Numbered from the stretch's first letter, positions 1 to 5,801 are shown. The stretch: 5,801 bases of DNA from Chitinophaga pinensis (GCA_945861175.1 CAMATR010000141.1:1-5801), one strand, 5' to 3'. The notes: generated by a model from the letters alone, not told the origin. Made by a program: numbers and translations.

Positions 1-282
1 CCCAATACATTTACACCTGATAACGATGATTACAATCAGATTTTTCAACCGATTTTCACCTCAGGATTTGATCCATTGGACTTTAACATGAAGATTTACA
101 ATCGTTGGGGAGCAGTCATTTATGAAACCAATGATGCGGAAATTGGTTGGGATGGTTCCTATGGTTCAAATGGCGAAGTAACGATGGTTCAGGAGGGAGT
201 TTATACTTGGAAAATTGAGTTTAAACTATCCAAGAATGATGAACACCGCATGGTCAAAGGTCACTTGAATATTCTCAGATAA
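1..282 (+). CDS. C-terminal part of a T9SS type B (gliding motility-associated, CHU_C-like) secreted protein, 5' end outside window
   Basis: The frame is open from base 1 to the TAA at 280-282 and gives 93 residues, so the gene begins before the window. It opens with PNTFTPDNDD, the signature start of the type B sorting tail, followed by KIYNRWG (residues 31-37), GWDGSYG (49-55), the GVYTWKIEF strand (66-74) and the closing KGHLNILR. This is the whole order seen in the gliding-motility-associated C-terminal domain (TIGR04131/CHU_C). In known systems that domain takes proteins across the outer membrane by T9SS and keeps them on the cell surface. No repeat or adhesin part is visible here, so the passenger function is unknown. 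An internal TTG at 76 lies inside the domain and is not a credible start. The gene converges on the PorP/SprF gene, with 12 bp between the two stop codons. Confidence 0.93.
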   Translation, partial: PNTFTPDNDDYNQIFQPIFTSGFDPLDFNMKIYNRWGAVIYETNDAEIGWDGSYGSNGEVTMVQEGVYTWKIEFKLSKNDEHRMVKGHLNILR

Positions 283-285
283 ATA

Positions 286-323
286 GAGCTTTGGTTAGCT
301 CAACTTGCGCTGACCAAAGCCTC
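286..323. terminator. Hairpin between converging genes, possible bidirectional terminator
   Basis: GCTTTGGTTAGC (288-299) pairs with GCTGACCAAAGC (309-320) over 12 bp, with one G-T wobble and a 9-base loop. An extra GA/TC pair closes it at 286-287/322-323 around one bulged base. It lies exactly where the plus-strand T9SS gene and the minus-strand PorP/SprF gene converge, and it overlaps the last codons of the latter. Neither side has a strong T tract; the minus side reads CTCTATTTATC. The structure is clear, but its role as a terminator is inferred. Confidence 0.5.
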
Positions 324-1338
324 CTACAACATTGTACCTTAAGAAGATTTCAAATCCTCCAAATGATTTAGTTGCATTGCGCAGTTTGGATATGTTATAA
401 TCGTAAGAACAACCAACCATAAATTCTCTGTATTCAAACATTGCTTTTAGAATAATTGCGTCAGCAAAACGATTGAAAACACCACCGTAAATAGCCACAG
501 GTTTGTAAAAGGAAGTTTTTTTAGATCCATCATTTAGTGAATACCTATAGTTGGATCCAAAAAGAATTTCCATTGAAGATGCTTGTCGGTGCACATAAAC
601 TGCAGGCATCAAGATTCCTTCAGTATTTTTGATCGCAAAAGCAGAGTTGAAAAAAGCAGAAAATCGCATGTTTAATTTTTCATTTTCAAGAAGAATATAA
701 GAATGCATAGGTTGATTTAAATGATATGCAGAAACACCAATATTGAATCTTTTTGTAACGCGTTGGCGCATATATCCGCCGATTTTATCAAATGAATAAA
801 CCATGCCAGTACCCACACTGAAATAAGAAAAAAGGTAATTTGAAAATGATTCCTCGCCACCAATGGATGCATTATAAGCCATCCCATCATATTGATTAGG
901 TAATTGCACTGCAGATGGATTCATGCCGCGCTGTCCGAACATTCCATAAATACCCAATCCAAGTTTACTGAGATTTCCGATTTTCAGATGATAGGCTGCA
1001 TTCACACTAACTGTACTTGTGAAGATTCTTAAATCACCAGCTTTGTCATTTGAAAAATTTAGACCAGCTGCAAAGAAGGATTGATTGGTTCCTTTTTTTT
1101 CATTTAATCGGCCATCAACAGATGCTGCAATCGTTTGATATGGGGAAAAAATACTACTCCATTGATTTCTGTAATTTGCTGAAGCGTGGACTGTAGCATT
1201 TGCTCCTGCTAGCGCAGGATTTAAGGTTAATGGTGCATATTCAGGCATCGAAAAATGAATGTCTTGAGCCAAAAGACAGCTATTGAATGAGGTACTCATT
1301 ATAAAGATGTTACAGAAATATTTTAGATACTTTCCCAT
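295..1338 (-). CDS. PorP/SprF family type IX secretion system outer-membrane protein
   Basis: This 347-residue protein has a signal peptide (about 1-24, cut after CLLAQ). It then shows the family's N-terminal block: QDIHFS (25-30), LNPALAG (39-45) and YRNQW (56-60). Alternating aromatic and glycine-rich strands run through the rest, as expected for an outer-membrane beta barrel, ending with YDYNISKL (312-319), a GGFEI strand (327-331) and RYNVVGG. Length and layout match PorP/SprF proteins, usually about 300-350 residues. In Flavobacterium johnsoniae, SprF is needed for secretion or surface attachment of the type B cargo SprB, encoded next to it. Here the gene starts 8 bp after the stop of a type B cargo gene on the same strand, so the two are probably co-transcribed. 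The ATG at 1338 is directly preceded by AAAGG, too close to be a standard ribosome site. A second Met (residue 14) would break the signal peptide. It is probably a paralogue specific to this cargo rather than the core T9SS PorP, but that cannot be proved from sequence alone. Confidence 0.92.
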   Translation of the reverse strand: MGKYLKYFCNIFIMSTSFNSCLLAQDIHFSMPEYAPLTLNPALAGANATVHASANYRNQWSSIFSPYQTIAASVDGRLNEKKGTNQSFFAAGLNFSNDKAGDLRIFTSTVSVNAAYHLKIGNLSKLGLGIYGMFGQRGMNPSAVQLPNQYDGMAYNASIGGEESFSNYLFSYFSVGTGMVYSFDKIGGYMRQRVTKRFNIGVSAYHLNQPMHSYILLENEKLNMRFSAFFNSAFAIKNTEGILMPAVYVHRQASSMEILFGSNYRYSLNDGSKKTSFYKPVAIYGGVFNRFADAIILKAMFEYREFMVGCSYDYNISKLRNATKSFGGFEIFLRYNVVGGFGQRKLS

Positions 1339-1346
1339 CCTTTAAT

Positions 1347-3143
1347 TTATCTTACTAATGAACAATTTCCTGATTTCTCTATTATTTCTTCATCCCACAT
1401 AACGATTCTTAGACGATAGAAGTAAACCCCCGAATCTAATTCAAGATCTTTATAAGTGCCTTTCCAGCTAACAGTGATATCATCAGTTTGAAACACTTTT
1501 GTACCCCATCTATCATAAACCTCAAATTCATACTCATCTATACAGTCTAGTTTTAAACCACCTATTGTCAATTCTTCATTCATTAAATCACCATTTGGAG
1601 TGAACGTATTTGGAACATAGATTTCACCACATACTGGATTTACAATAACTTTTGCTAATGAATTACCTGAACAACCTAGCTCATTAAATCCTTCAACAAT
1701 ATAAAGAGAAGTTTCGCTTGGTGAAGCTATTGGATTTTCGCAATCTGTACAACTTAAAGTTCCACCATTTGTCCACTGGTAAATCAGCGCTCCGCTGGCT
1801 TGTAATTGGACTTCCATGCCATCCGAAATTACGGTAACAAATGGTTCTACAAAAACTGAAAATGTCCCTACTGTATCCACCTCAAATTCTTGAATAATTG
1901 AGCAGCCATTGGTGTCTGTAACGGATAAAGTTGAAATTCCAACAAGGGCATTTGACAGATTGCTTGTTGTTTCTCCCGCGGGCAACCAGGAGTATAGAAA
2001 AGGTTGGGTTCCCCCAGTTACCTCTGTTGAAATCGCTCCATAAGATAGTGCTTCGCAATCCACACTAGTAACCGCACCAAGTATTTTTAACGAGTCCGGT
2101 TGTGTAAGTATGATGGTTAACGAAGAGGTGCAACCTCCGTCATCTGTTACGGTAATAGAATAGGTTCCGGCTGAAAGATTCACAGCCGAATCTACAATAG
2201 AAACATCTGGAATCCACGAATATGAATAAGGGTCATCTCCCCCAGAAACACTTACGTTAATCTTGCCATCTTCACCCCCAGCGCAGCGTACATTCTCTTT
2301 ATTTTCAATCGCAAGAGTCGGAAAATCAGATGTTGCATTCACCTCAAGGGATATTGTACCTGAAGAAATACATCCTGTATTAATGTTTATGACTGTAACA
2401 TTGTAACTCCCTACAGCAACAGCGGAAAAGAGGGGTGAAGACTGGTATAATGAACCATTAATACTGTATTCATAAATAAGGGACAGTGGGGTTGTTACTT
2501 CAATTGTTCCAGTCACAATATCACAAGTAGGCTGTTGTGTGACACTTACCGTAGGGTCTGATGGATTATTTGGGAGGGCATTGATTAAAATAGGATTTGA
2601 ATTTGTTGATGTACATCCATCTTGATTTGTAACGGTGAAATTGTAAGATCCTGATGGTGCTAAATTGTTAAAATTAGCTGTGCTCAAGTTTCCTGTCGTT
2701 CCTGCGCCAGATAAACTTTCTGTAATTGTGTAGCTGCCAGATGGAAGATCAGTTAATTCTACACTTCCAAATGGGGTAGTGCAGGTTGGTTGGGTAGTCG
2801 TGCCAATAATTGGAGCGGTTGGTGTTTGAGGGGGCGCTATTAATGTGACGTCTGAAGATGGAAAGGAAGTGCATGTGCCATCTGAAACTGTAAAATTATA
2901 GGTGTATCCAGCTGCAATGTCTTCAAGTGTTACCGAAGTTCCTGAACCATTGGTAATTATCCCATCAGGGTTCGTAGTAATTGTCCAATTCCCTGAAGGT
3001 AAGTCGATCAAAGAAACGCTCCCACTGGGATTTGAACAAGTAGGTTGGATTATCCCACTAATAATTGGGGGGTCGCATTGCGAAAAAGTCGAATTTATAA
3101 AAACAAGAAGCAGCAGAGACAGGATAATTTGCACATTTTTCAT
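1347..3143 (-). CDS. Secreted repeat protein with SprB-type repeats and T9SS type B sorting tail
   Basis: The 598-residue protein starts with a signal peptide (about 1-21, MKNVQIILSLLLLVF...FSQ). Three related Ig-like repeats follow, each opening with QPTC: about 24-103, 109-187 and 196-270. Two SprB-type repeats come next (about 277-352 and 353-424), with the SVSGGDDPYSYSW...LSAGTYSITVTDDGGC pattern. After them come a PKD-like module (about 430-503) and a complete type B tail (505-598) with VPNTFTPNGD (510-519), YDRWG (543-547), SGVYFYRLRI and a terminal SLVR. The tail predicts export through T9SS and surface retention. SprB repeats are found in the gliding adhesin SprB and many other Bacteroidota surface proteins. 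This protein is far shorter than SprB, so I would not call it sprB. The PorP/SprF gene 8 bp downstream is its likely export or anchoring partner. The ligand is unknown. Cys22 follows the signal peptide without a lipobox, so I do not read it as a lipoprotein. The start at 3143 gives the only good signal peptide. Confidence 0.92.
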   Translation of the reverse strand: MKNVQIILSLLLLVFINSTFSQCDPPIISGIIQPTCSNPSGSVSLIDLPSGNWTITTNPDGIITNGSGTSVTLEDIAAGYTYNFTVSDGTCTSFPSSDVTLIAPPQTPTAPIIGTTTQPTCTTPFGSVELTDLPSGSYTITESLSGAGTTGNLSTANFNNLAPSGSYNFTVTNQDGCTSTNSNPILINALPNNPSDPTVSVTQQPTCDIVTGTIEVTTPLSLIYEYSINGSLYQSSPLFSAVAVGSYNVTVININTGCISSGTISLEVNATSDFPTLAIENKENVRCAGGEDGKINVSVSGGDDPYSYSWIPDVSIVDSAVNLSAGTYSITVTDDGGCTSSLTIILTQPDSLKILGAVTSVDCEALSYGAISTEVTGGTQPFLYSWLPAGETTSNLSNALVGISTLSVTDTNGCSIIQEFEVDTVGTFSVFVEPFVTVISDGMEVQLQASGALIYQWTNGGTLSCTDCENPIASPSETSLYIVEGFNELGCSGNSLAKVIVNPVCGEIYVPNTFTPNGDLMNEELTIGGLKLDCIDEYEFEVYDRWGTKVFQTDDITVSWKGTYKDLELDSGVYFYRLRIVMWDEEIIEKSGNCSLVR

Positions 3144-3309
3144 AATGCTGTTCGTCTATTCATTAGCAAAATCCAACTATTTTATAGCTTTCAAAGGACG
3201 AAATATATTAATTTTCCTTAAGAAATCGCCTAATTGGAGACATAAATTTTTTTAAGCTAATCTATAAATGCGCTTTATGTTTAGGATCAACACTCGATTT
3301 TCTGTATCG

Positions 3310-3346
3310 AAAAAAAGAAAAGCACACCGAATTTGGCCTGCTTTCC
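3310..3346 (-). terminator. Rho-independent terminator downstream of the truncated Fic gene
   Basis: On the minus strand GGAAAGCA (3346-3339) pairs with TGCTTTTC (3324-3317) with one mismatch. A short inner CC/GG pairing across CCGAATTTGG extends it, and TTTTTTT (3316-3310) follows at once. It lies about 100 bp past the stop of the truncated Fic gene and upstream of the repeat-protein operon, so it would keep transcription of the mobile-DNA remnant from running into that operon. Confidence 0.6.
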
Positions 3347-3427
3347 TGTGGAGTGGACTTAACTGACTTGTTTTCGAACCGGTTTGTGTTAGGATTGGAG
3401 GGGATTGTCTTGTAGAAGGGTATCAAA

Positions 3428-3443
3428 TTAACTTGTTGATGAT
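3428..3443 (+). repeat. 16-bp direct repeat, left copy (15/16 identical to 5238-5253)
   Basis: TTAACTTGTTGATGAT here and TTAACTTGTTGCTGAT at 5238-5253 differ at one base and have the same orientation. The left copy ends directly at the last base before the Fic-gene stop codon. Together the copies bracket the Fic remnant, the IS30 remnant and the type A secreted protein. In DNA this AT-rich, one such pair by chance is quite possible, so meaning as an insertion boundary is only a suggestion. Confidence 0.3.
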
Positions 3444-3842
3444 CTATGATTTCGCAAAAGAAATAAGATCCTGAATATCATGATTGTCAGCCTTTTTAAC
3501 AGCATTTATGTAGGCTCTTCTTTTGTCGTTTTCCTTGACCAAATCGGAACTCCCCCAGGTAAAAAATGGTTCTCCATAAAGTTTTTCCATGATCAAATCG
3601 GCCATTAATCTGGAATGTCTTCCATTTCCATTAGGGAAACAATGAATACTTACCAATTCATGCTTGAATCGAACAGCCATTTCATCTGGAGAATAGGTCT
3701 TGCTGTCAAACCAAAATTTAGCGTCATCCAACAGTTGCTTGAATTGTAATGGAATTAAAAAACTCTTGATCCCTAAATTCTTTTCTGAATTTCTAAATGA
3801 TCCTGCCCACTTCCATACCTCGCCATACATTCGTTTATGCAG
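3444..3842 (-). pseudogene. Mobile mystery protein B (Fic/DOC family), N-terminally truncated
   Basis: The readable part from the ATG at 3830 has 128 residues and matches the C-terminal two thirds of MmpB-type Fic proteins: MYGEVWKWAGSFR (1-13), KTYSPDEMAVRFKHELVSIH (44-63), then the Fic motif HCFPNGNGR (63-71) followed by HSRLMADLIMEKLYG. It ends with a normal-looking DLISFAKS. The frame stays in register upstream of the ATG as L-H-K-R (3842-3831), which fits the usual LHKRMYG run, and then homology stops. About 70 N-terminal residues of the family are absent and are replaced by transposase DNA on the opposite strand. Fic enzymes transfer AMP or related groups from nucleotides to target proteins, and the catalytic His and the GNGR loop are present here. 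MmpB genes are usually preceded by the helix-turn-helix gene mmpA in mobile regions; mmpA is missing. The gene has lost its natural start and probably its promoter, so it is most likely inactive, although ATG 3830 could start a shortened protein. Confidence 0.85.
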
Positions 3843-4157
3843 ACCTTTTACATTAAATCTATAACACGAGATAACGGGAAGGAATTTTTAGAGCATCAGT
3901 TTATTACGGATGAATATTGTGACTTCTTCTTTGCTAACCCTTATAGCCCATGGGAAAGAGGTTCGAATGAAAATCTCAACGGACTTATTCGTCAATATAT
4001 TCCCAAAAGCTCAGACTTATCATCTATTAACGAGGAAGAGATACAGGAAGTTTAAAACAAAATAAACAGTAGGCCTCGAAAGCGTTTTGGGCACGAAAAC
4101 CCTGTTTTTGTTATGGAAAAATTATTGTTTAACCCAGAAGTTGCATTAGTGGCTTGA
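3843..4157 (+). pseudogene. IS30-family transposase, 3' fragment with internal stop
   Basis: The frame gives the C-terminal third of an IS30-family DDE transposase: ITRDNGKEF with the second catalytic Asp, then FFANPYSPWERGSNENLNGL with the catalytic Glu in NEN, then IRQYIPKSSDLSSINEEEIQEV. A TAA at 4053-4055 interrupts it. The same frame continues with NKINSRPRKRFGHENPVFV and ends VALVA at the TGA 4155-4157, which is the usual IS30 C-terminus. The stop therefore looks like a point mutation in one codon, possibly a Leu codon, and not a frame change. The N-terminal helix-turn-helix and the first catalytic Asp are missing. The ATG at 3837, which opens the 72-residue frame, lies in DNA that matches mmpB (antisense of its Leu-His codons), so it is an accidental start. 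The left end of the IS is gone. The right inverted repeat would be expected shortly after 4157, but I cannot define it. Confidence 0.88.
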
Positions 4158-4186
4158 ATGCAGCAAAGACAAACTTTTGAAAACTA

Positions 4187-4217
4187 AAAACCTCGGAGAA
4201 ATTTCTTCCGAGGTTTT
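4187..4217. terminator. Bidirectional rho-independent terminator
   Basis: AAAACCTCGGA (4187-4197) and TCCGAGGTTTT (4207-4217) form a perfect 11-bp stem with a 9-base loop. T runs follow on both strands: four T on the plus side, five on the minus side (GGTTTTTAG). It lies 43 bp beyond the stop of the 277-residue secreted protein on the minus strand and just past the transposase remnant on the plus strand. The secreted-protein gene is its more likely user. Confidence 0.8.
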
Positions 4218-4260
4218 AAATAGGGTCTGACCGATAAAAACTTTCAAACAGTATTTTTAA

Positions 4261-5094
4261 TTATCTGACCATTAATTTTTCTGTTTTAACAACACCAGAA
4301 ATCCCATAAAACAAAACTGTATAGTTGCCGGATTCAAGATTCATTGCTCGATCATTGTTCTCTATTGGATTTGTGACCAATGTTTCAATCAGGTTTCCGT
4401 TTGAATTATAAACCTCATATTTTGTGATTTCTTGGTCTACTTTAAAATTAACTATTCCATTACTTGGGTTTGGATATATTATAACACTAGGATCAGAAGA
4501 ATTTTTTGGTCCAGACAAATTAGGTTTCCATATCACCCTTTGTCTGATTATAAAATCTTTTTGAGCTTGACAACCGTTGATATCTGAAACTATTAGAGAA
4601 TATTTCCCCATGCCCAAATTTGTTTGATCCTCATACGTACTCTGAACGGCCGTTCCATTAATAGTTTCCCAAAGATACGTGTAATTTGGCGAACCACCCG
4701 TTACAGTTACATTTATCGCAGCATTTTGTGCGAAGGCATTAGTCATTTGATTAATTGAACTAGAAATTTGGATTGGCGTAGGTTGTGTTAAAAAAATTTC
4801 CCCACCAACTAATCCACCTGAGGCATCCGTAATTGTAACTGAATATGTTCCAGCTGCCATGTTCGTCAATGAGGAAGTCGTTGAACCATTACTCCAAATA
4901 AAAGAATATGGCTCTAATCCACCACTTGCATTAATAACAATACTTCCATTTGTGCCTCCATAGCATGTTGGGGAGGACATTTCAATTGCTGCAACTAATG
5001 GTTGTTTTTGAGCATTAATATTAGTTGAGCATAAAGTGATGATTCCTGAAAGAATTAGCATTGATACTTTCTGAATGTTTGTTTTTGTTTTCAT
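4261..5094 (-). CDS. Secreted protein with SprB-like repeats and T9SS type A sorting tail
   Basis: The 277-residue protein has a signal peptide (about 1-29, basic MKTKTNIQK start, hydrophobic SMLILSGIITLC, cut after NINAQ). A clear SprB-type repeat (about 37-104) follows, with SPTCYGGTNGSIVINASGG, then PYSFIWSNG and AGTYSVTITDASGG. A second, more diverged repeat (about 108-184) has VTGGSPNYTYLWE, GKYSLIVSDINGC and no opening Cys. After a linker comes a type A sorting tail (about 203-277): VIIYPNPSNGIVNFKV, YEVYNSNGNLIETL, LESGNYTVLFYG and KTEKLMVR (TIGR04183-like). It should cross the outer membrane by T9SS and be cleaved and anchored or released. The binding target is unknown; with only two repeats and no enzyme domain it may be a small adhesin or surface-layer component. 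It stands alone on the minus strand with a terminator after it. ATG 5094 is preceded by an A-rich leader (ACTTAAAAAA), usual for the phylum. Confidence 0.9.
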   Translation of the reverse strand: MKTKTNIQKVSMLILSGIITLCSTNINAQKQPLVAAIEMSSPTCYGGTNGSIVINASGGLEPYSFIWSNGSTTSSLTNMAAGTYSVTITDASGGLVGGEIFLTQPTPIQISSSINQMTNAFAQNAAINVTVTGGSPNYTYLWETINGTAVQSTYEDQTNLGMGKYSLIVSDINGCQAQKDFIIRQRVIWKPNLSGPKNSSDPSVIIYPNPSNGIVNFKVDQEITKYEVYNSNGNLIETLVTNPIENNDRAMNLESGNYTVLFYGISGVVKTEKLMVR

Positions 5095-5400
5095 TTTTTT
5101 AAGTTTTATTTAGTTAAAAATTATTTACGTTTAAATTCTTAAGCGAAGTAACTAACTAAAAAATGCATTTTCTTAAATTAACTAGAGTATTGCAAAACTT
5201 TCCATGTAAGCATTTAGTAAAGTCTATGTATATCTACTTAACTTGTTGCTGATTTCAATAAAAAAATAATAATAGACCGAGATTTATATCAGTGGGAAAT
5301 GAAAATATAAAATAATTTAGGCTAACCAATTTATGCTTTTTATGATTTGGTCATTTTTTGAATCCATTTCTCCAATATCTTTATAAAACTATCACAAGTT
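5095..5400. other. AT-rich gene-free stretch upstream of the type A secreted protein
   Basis: No open frame here has protein-like content. The part next to 5094 must carry the 5' leader and promoter of the minus-strand secreted-protein gene, but I found no convincing pair of Bacteroidota promoter boxes. The right copy of a 16-bp direct repeat lies at 5238-5253. Towards 5400 the sequence runs into the decayed plus-strand coding remnant. Confidence 0.4.
5238..5253 (+). repeat. 16-bp direct repeat, right copy (15/16 identical to 3428-3443)
   Basis: TTAACTTGTTGCTGAT matches the left copy except for one base. The shorter core TTAACTTGTT occurs a third time on the plus strand at 5768-5777, where it overlaps the last terminator. 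The pair encloses 1.8 kb. Chance similarity in AT-rich DNA cannot be ruled out. Confidence 0.3.
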
Positions 5401-5465
5401 CTCCTTCGACAAGTCCATTTCCCCACTTGTAAAACATGTTTCTTCATCTCATCACAAAGAAAACT

Positions 5466-5756
5466 GAAGTCAATGAAGAAGGAAAGAAAGGTCTTCAAGT
5501 TGAATTGGCCCGCCTCTAGAAAAAACTTGATAATGTATAAGAAAGATTACTCACTGGAGTAATTGATCAAACCTTGTGTGTGAAATTTAGAGATAAATTC
5601 CGAAGGAATATCCACCAAATTGAATTAGACAATAGTCAAAATCAGTTCTCGGACCTTAAAAAAGCAGTAGATAAGTGCATTGAGCTATCTCTAGAAGTGA
5701 AAATGCGATATTGTTTAAACAAATGTTTTAACAAAAAAATAAAAAAACCCTCTTAA
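5466..5756 (+). pseudogene. Decayed C-terminal part of a probable large serine recombinase
   Basis: One plus frame reads EVNEEGKKGLQVELARL, a TAG (5517-5519), KKLDNV, a TAA (5538-5540), ERLLTGVIDQ, and then runs openly to TAA 5754-5756 (KFRDKFRRNIHQIELDN, DLKKAVDKCIELSLEVKMRY). The charged heptad-like run with an ERLLTGVID element resembles the coiled-coil tail of Bacteroidota serine recombinases, typically ...KARELLLNGDID... Both stops fall where Glu or Gln would fit. Just upstream in another frame (5401-5439) LLRQVHFPTCKTC looks like the start of the zinc-ribbon region of the same family (LRG..CPxCG) with its first Cys changed to Phe, implying a frameshift in between. The family assignment rests on pattern memory only. 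An alternative is an unrelated coiled-coil protein, or a short real gene using the TTG at 5574 (60 residues), which I think less likely. Confidence 0.4.
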
Positions 5757-5791
5757 CTTATTGTTTATTAACTTGTTAAGAGGGTTTTTTT
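5741..5791. terminator. Strong bidirectional rho-independent terminator
   Basis: AAAAAAACCCTCTTAAC (5741-5757) and GTTAAGAGGGTTTTTTT (5775-5791) are perfect 17-base complements around a 17-base loop. On the plus strand the hairpin ends in seven T. On the minus strand it likewise ends in seven T and so can serve a gene entering from the right of the window. The stop codon of the recombinase-like remnant (5754-5756) lies inside the left arm. Confidence 0.88.
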
Positions 5792-5801
5792 CGTGGTCCC
5801 A

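Larger units (their letters stand above)
3144..3443. other. Gene-free 300 bp: leader of the repeat-protein/PorP operon and a terminator
   Basis: No credible gene is seen. A plus-strand open frame enters from 2902 and ends at 3255, but it is the antisense shadow of the repeat-protein gene. The AT-rich part next to 3143 must hold the minus-strand promoter of the operon. Read on the minus strand, TTG (about 3285) and TAGATTAG (about 3256-3263) loosely resemble the Bacteroidota TTG...TAnnTTTG promoter, but the spacing is long and one position mismatches, so I do not call it. A minus-strand terminator sits at 3310-3346. The segment 3347-3427 shows only a small palindrome, AACCGGTT (about 3377-3384). 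Confidence 0.5.

Noticed and set aside
1265..1338. Lipobox at FNSC in the PorP/SprF protein
   Set aside because: The cut after CLLAQ directly before the conserved QDIHFS-like start is the family's usual arrangement.
3075..3143. Lipoprotein signal in the 598-residue protein (Cys22)
   Set aside because: The residues before the Cys (TFSQ) do not form a lipobox; a signal peptidase I site around FSQ fits better.
1347..3143. CRISPR-like or tandem DNA repeats in the repeat protein
   Set aside because: The repeats are at protein level; the nucleotide copies are too diverged to be a recent tandem array.
2902..3255. 117-residue plus-strand open frame
   Set aside because: It lies mostly antisense to the well-supported repeat-protein gene, has no recognisable domain and no start context; it is a frame shadow.
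3355..3390. Possible tRNA T-arm (GGTTCGAAA on the minus strand)
   Set aside because: The flanking bases do not pair as a T stem and no other tRNA arms or acceptor stem can be folded around it.
3837..4055. Stand-alone 72-residue plus-strand gene
   Set aside because: The protein is a central piece of an IS30 transposase, and its ATG comes from mmpB-derived DNA, so it is a fragment and not a small gene.
5751..5781. Integron attC-like site (TCTTAAC ... GTTAAGA)
   Set aside because: The inverted arms are part of a longer perfect 17-bp stem with T runs, which a terminator explains fully; no integrase or cassette structure is present.

Overview
The window looks like a chromosomal piece of a low-GC Bacteroidota genome, probably Flavobacteriia or a close relative. 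Two independent type B and one type A C-terminal tails of the type IX secretion system (T9SS), SprB-type repeats and a PorP/SprF-family protein are hallmarks of that phylum. Translation starts carry A-rich leaders rather than strong Shine-Dalgarno sites, which also fits. I cannot name the species.

Layout. Positions 1-282 (+) are the last 93 residues of a protein ending in a gliding-motility-associated (type B, CHU_C-like) tail. Convergent to it lies a minus-strand pair: a 598-residue secreted repeat protein with its own type B tail (1347-3143), followed 8 bp later by a PorP/SprF-family protein (295-1338). A hairpin between the two converging 3' ends overlaps the last PorP codons. A 300-bp gap (3144-3443) holds the leader of that pair and a minus-strand terminator.

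Positions 3444-4157 are a mobile-DNA scar. An N-terminally truncated Fic-domain gene of the mobile mystery protein B type (minus) is joined head to head, at about 3842/3843, to the 3' third of an IS30-family transposase gene (plus) with an internal stop codon. A perfect 11-bp-stem terminator follows. Next comes a 277-residue secreted protein with SprB-like repeats and a T9SS type A tail (4261-5094, minus). The right end (about 5400-5756, plus) is a decayed coding stretch resembling the C-terminal coiled-coil part of a large serine recombinase, closed by a 17-bp perfect-stem terminator at 5741-5791.

How it works together. The repeat protein and PorP/SprF protein probably form a T9SS cargo plus outer-membrane partner unit, as SprB and SprF do. 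The type A protein is a separate single-gene T9SS cargo. The mmpB, IS30 and recombinase remnants mark past gene traffic between surface-protein genes. I found no tRNA, rRNA, CRISPR array or intact mobile element, and no convincing sign of a wholly new system. The most unusual items are the head-to-head truncation scar and the cargo/PorP pair.
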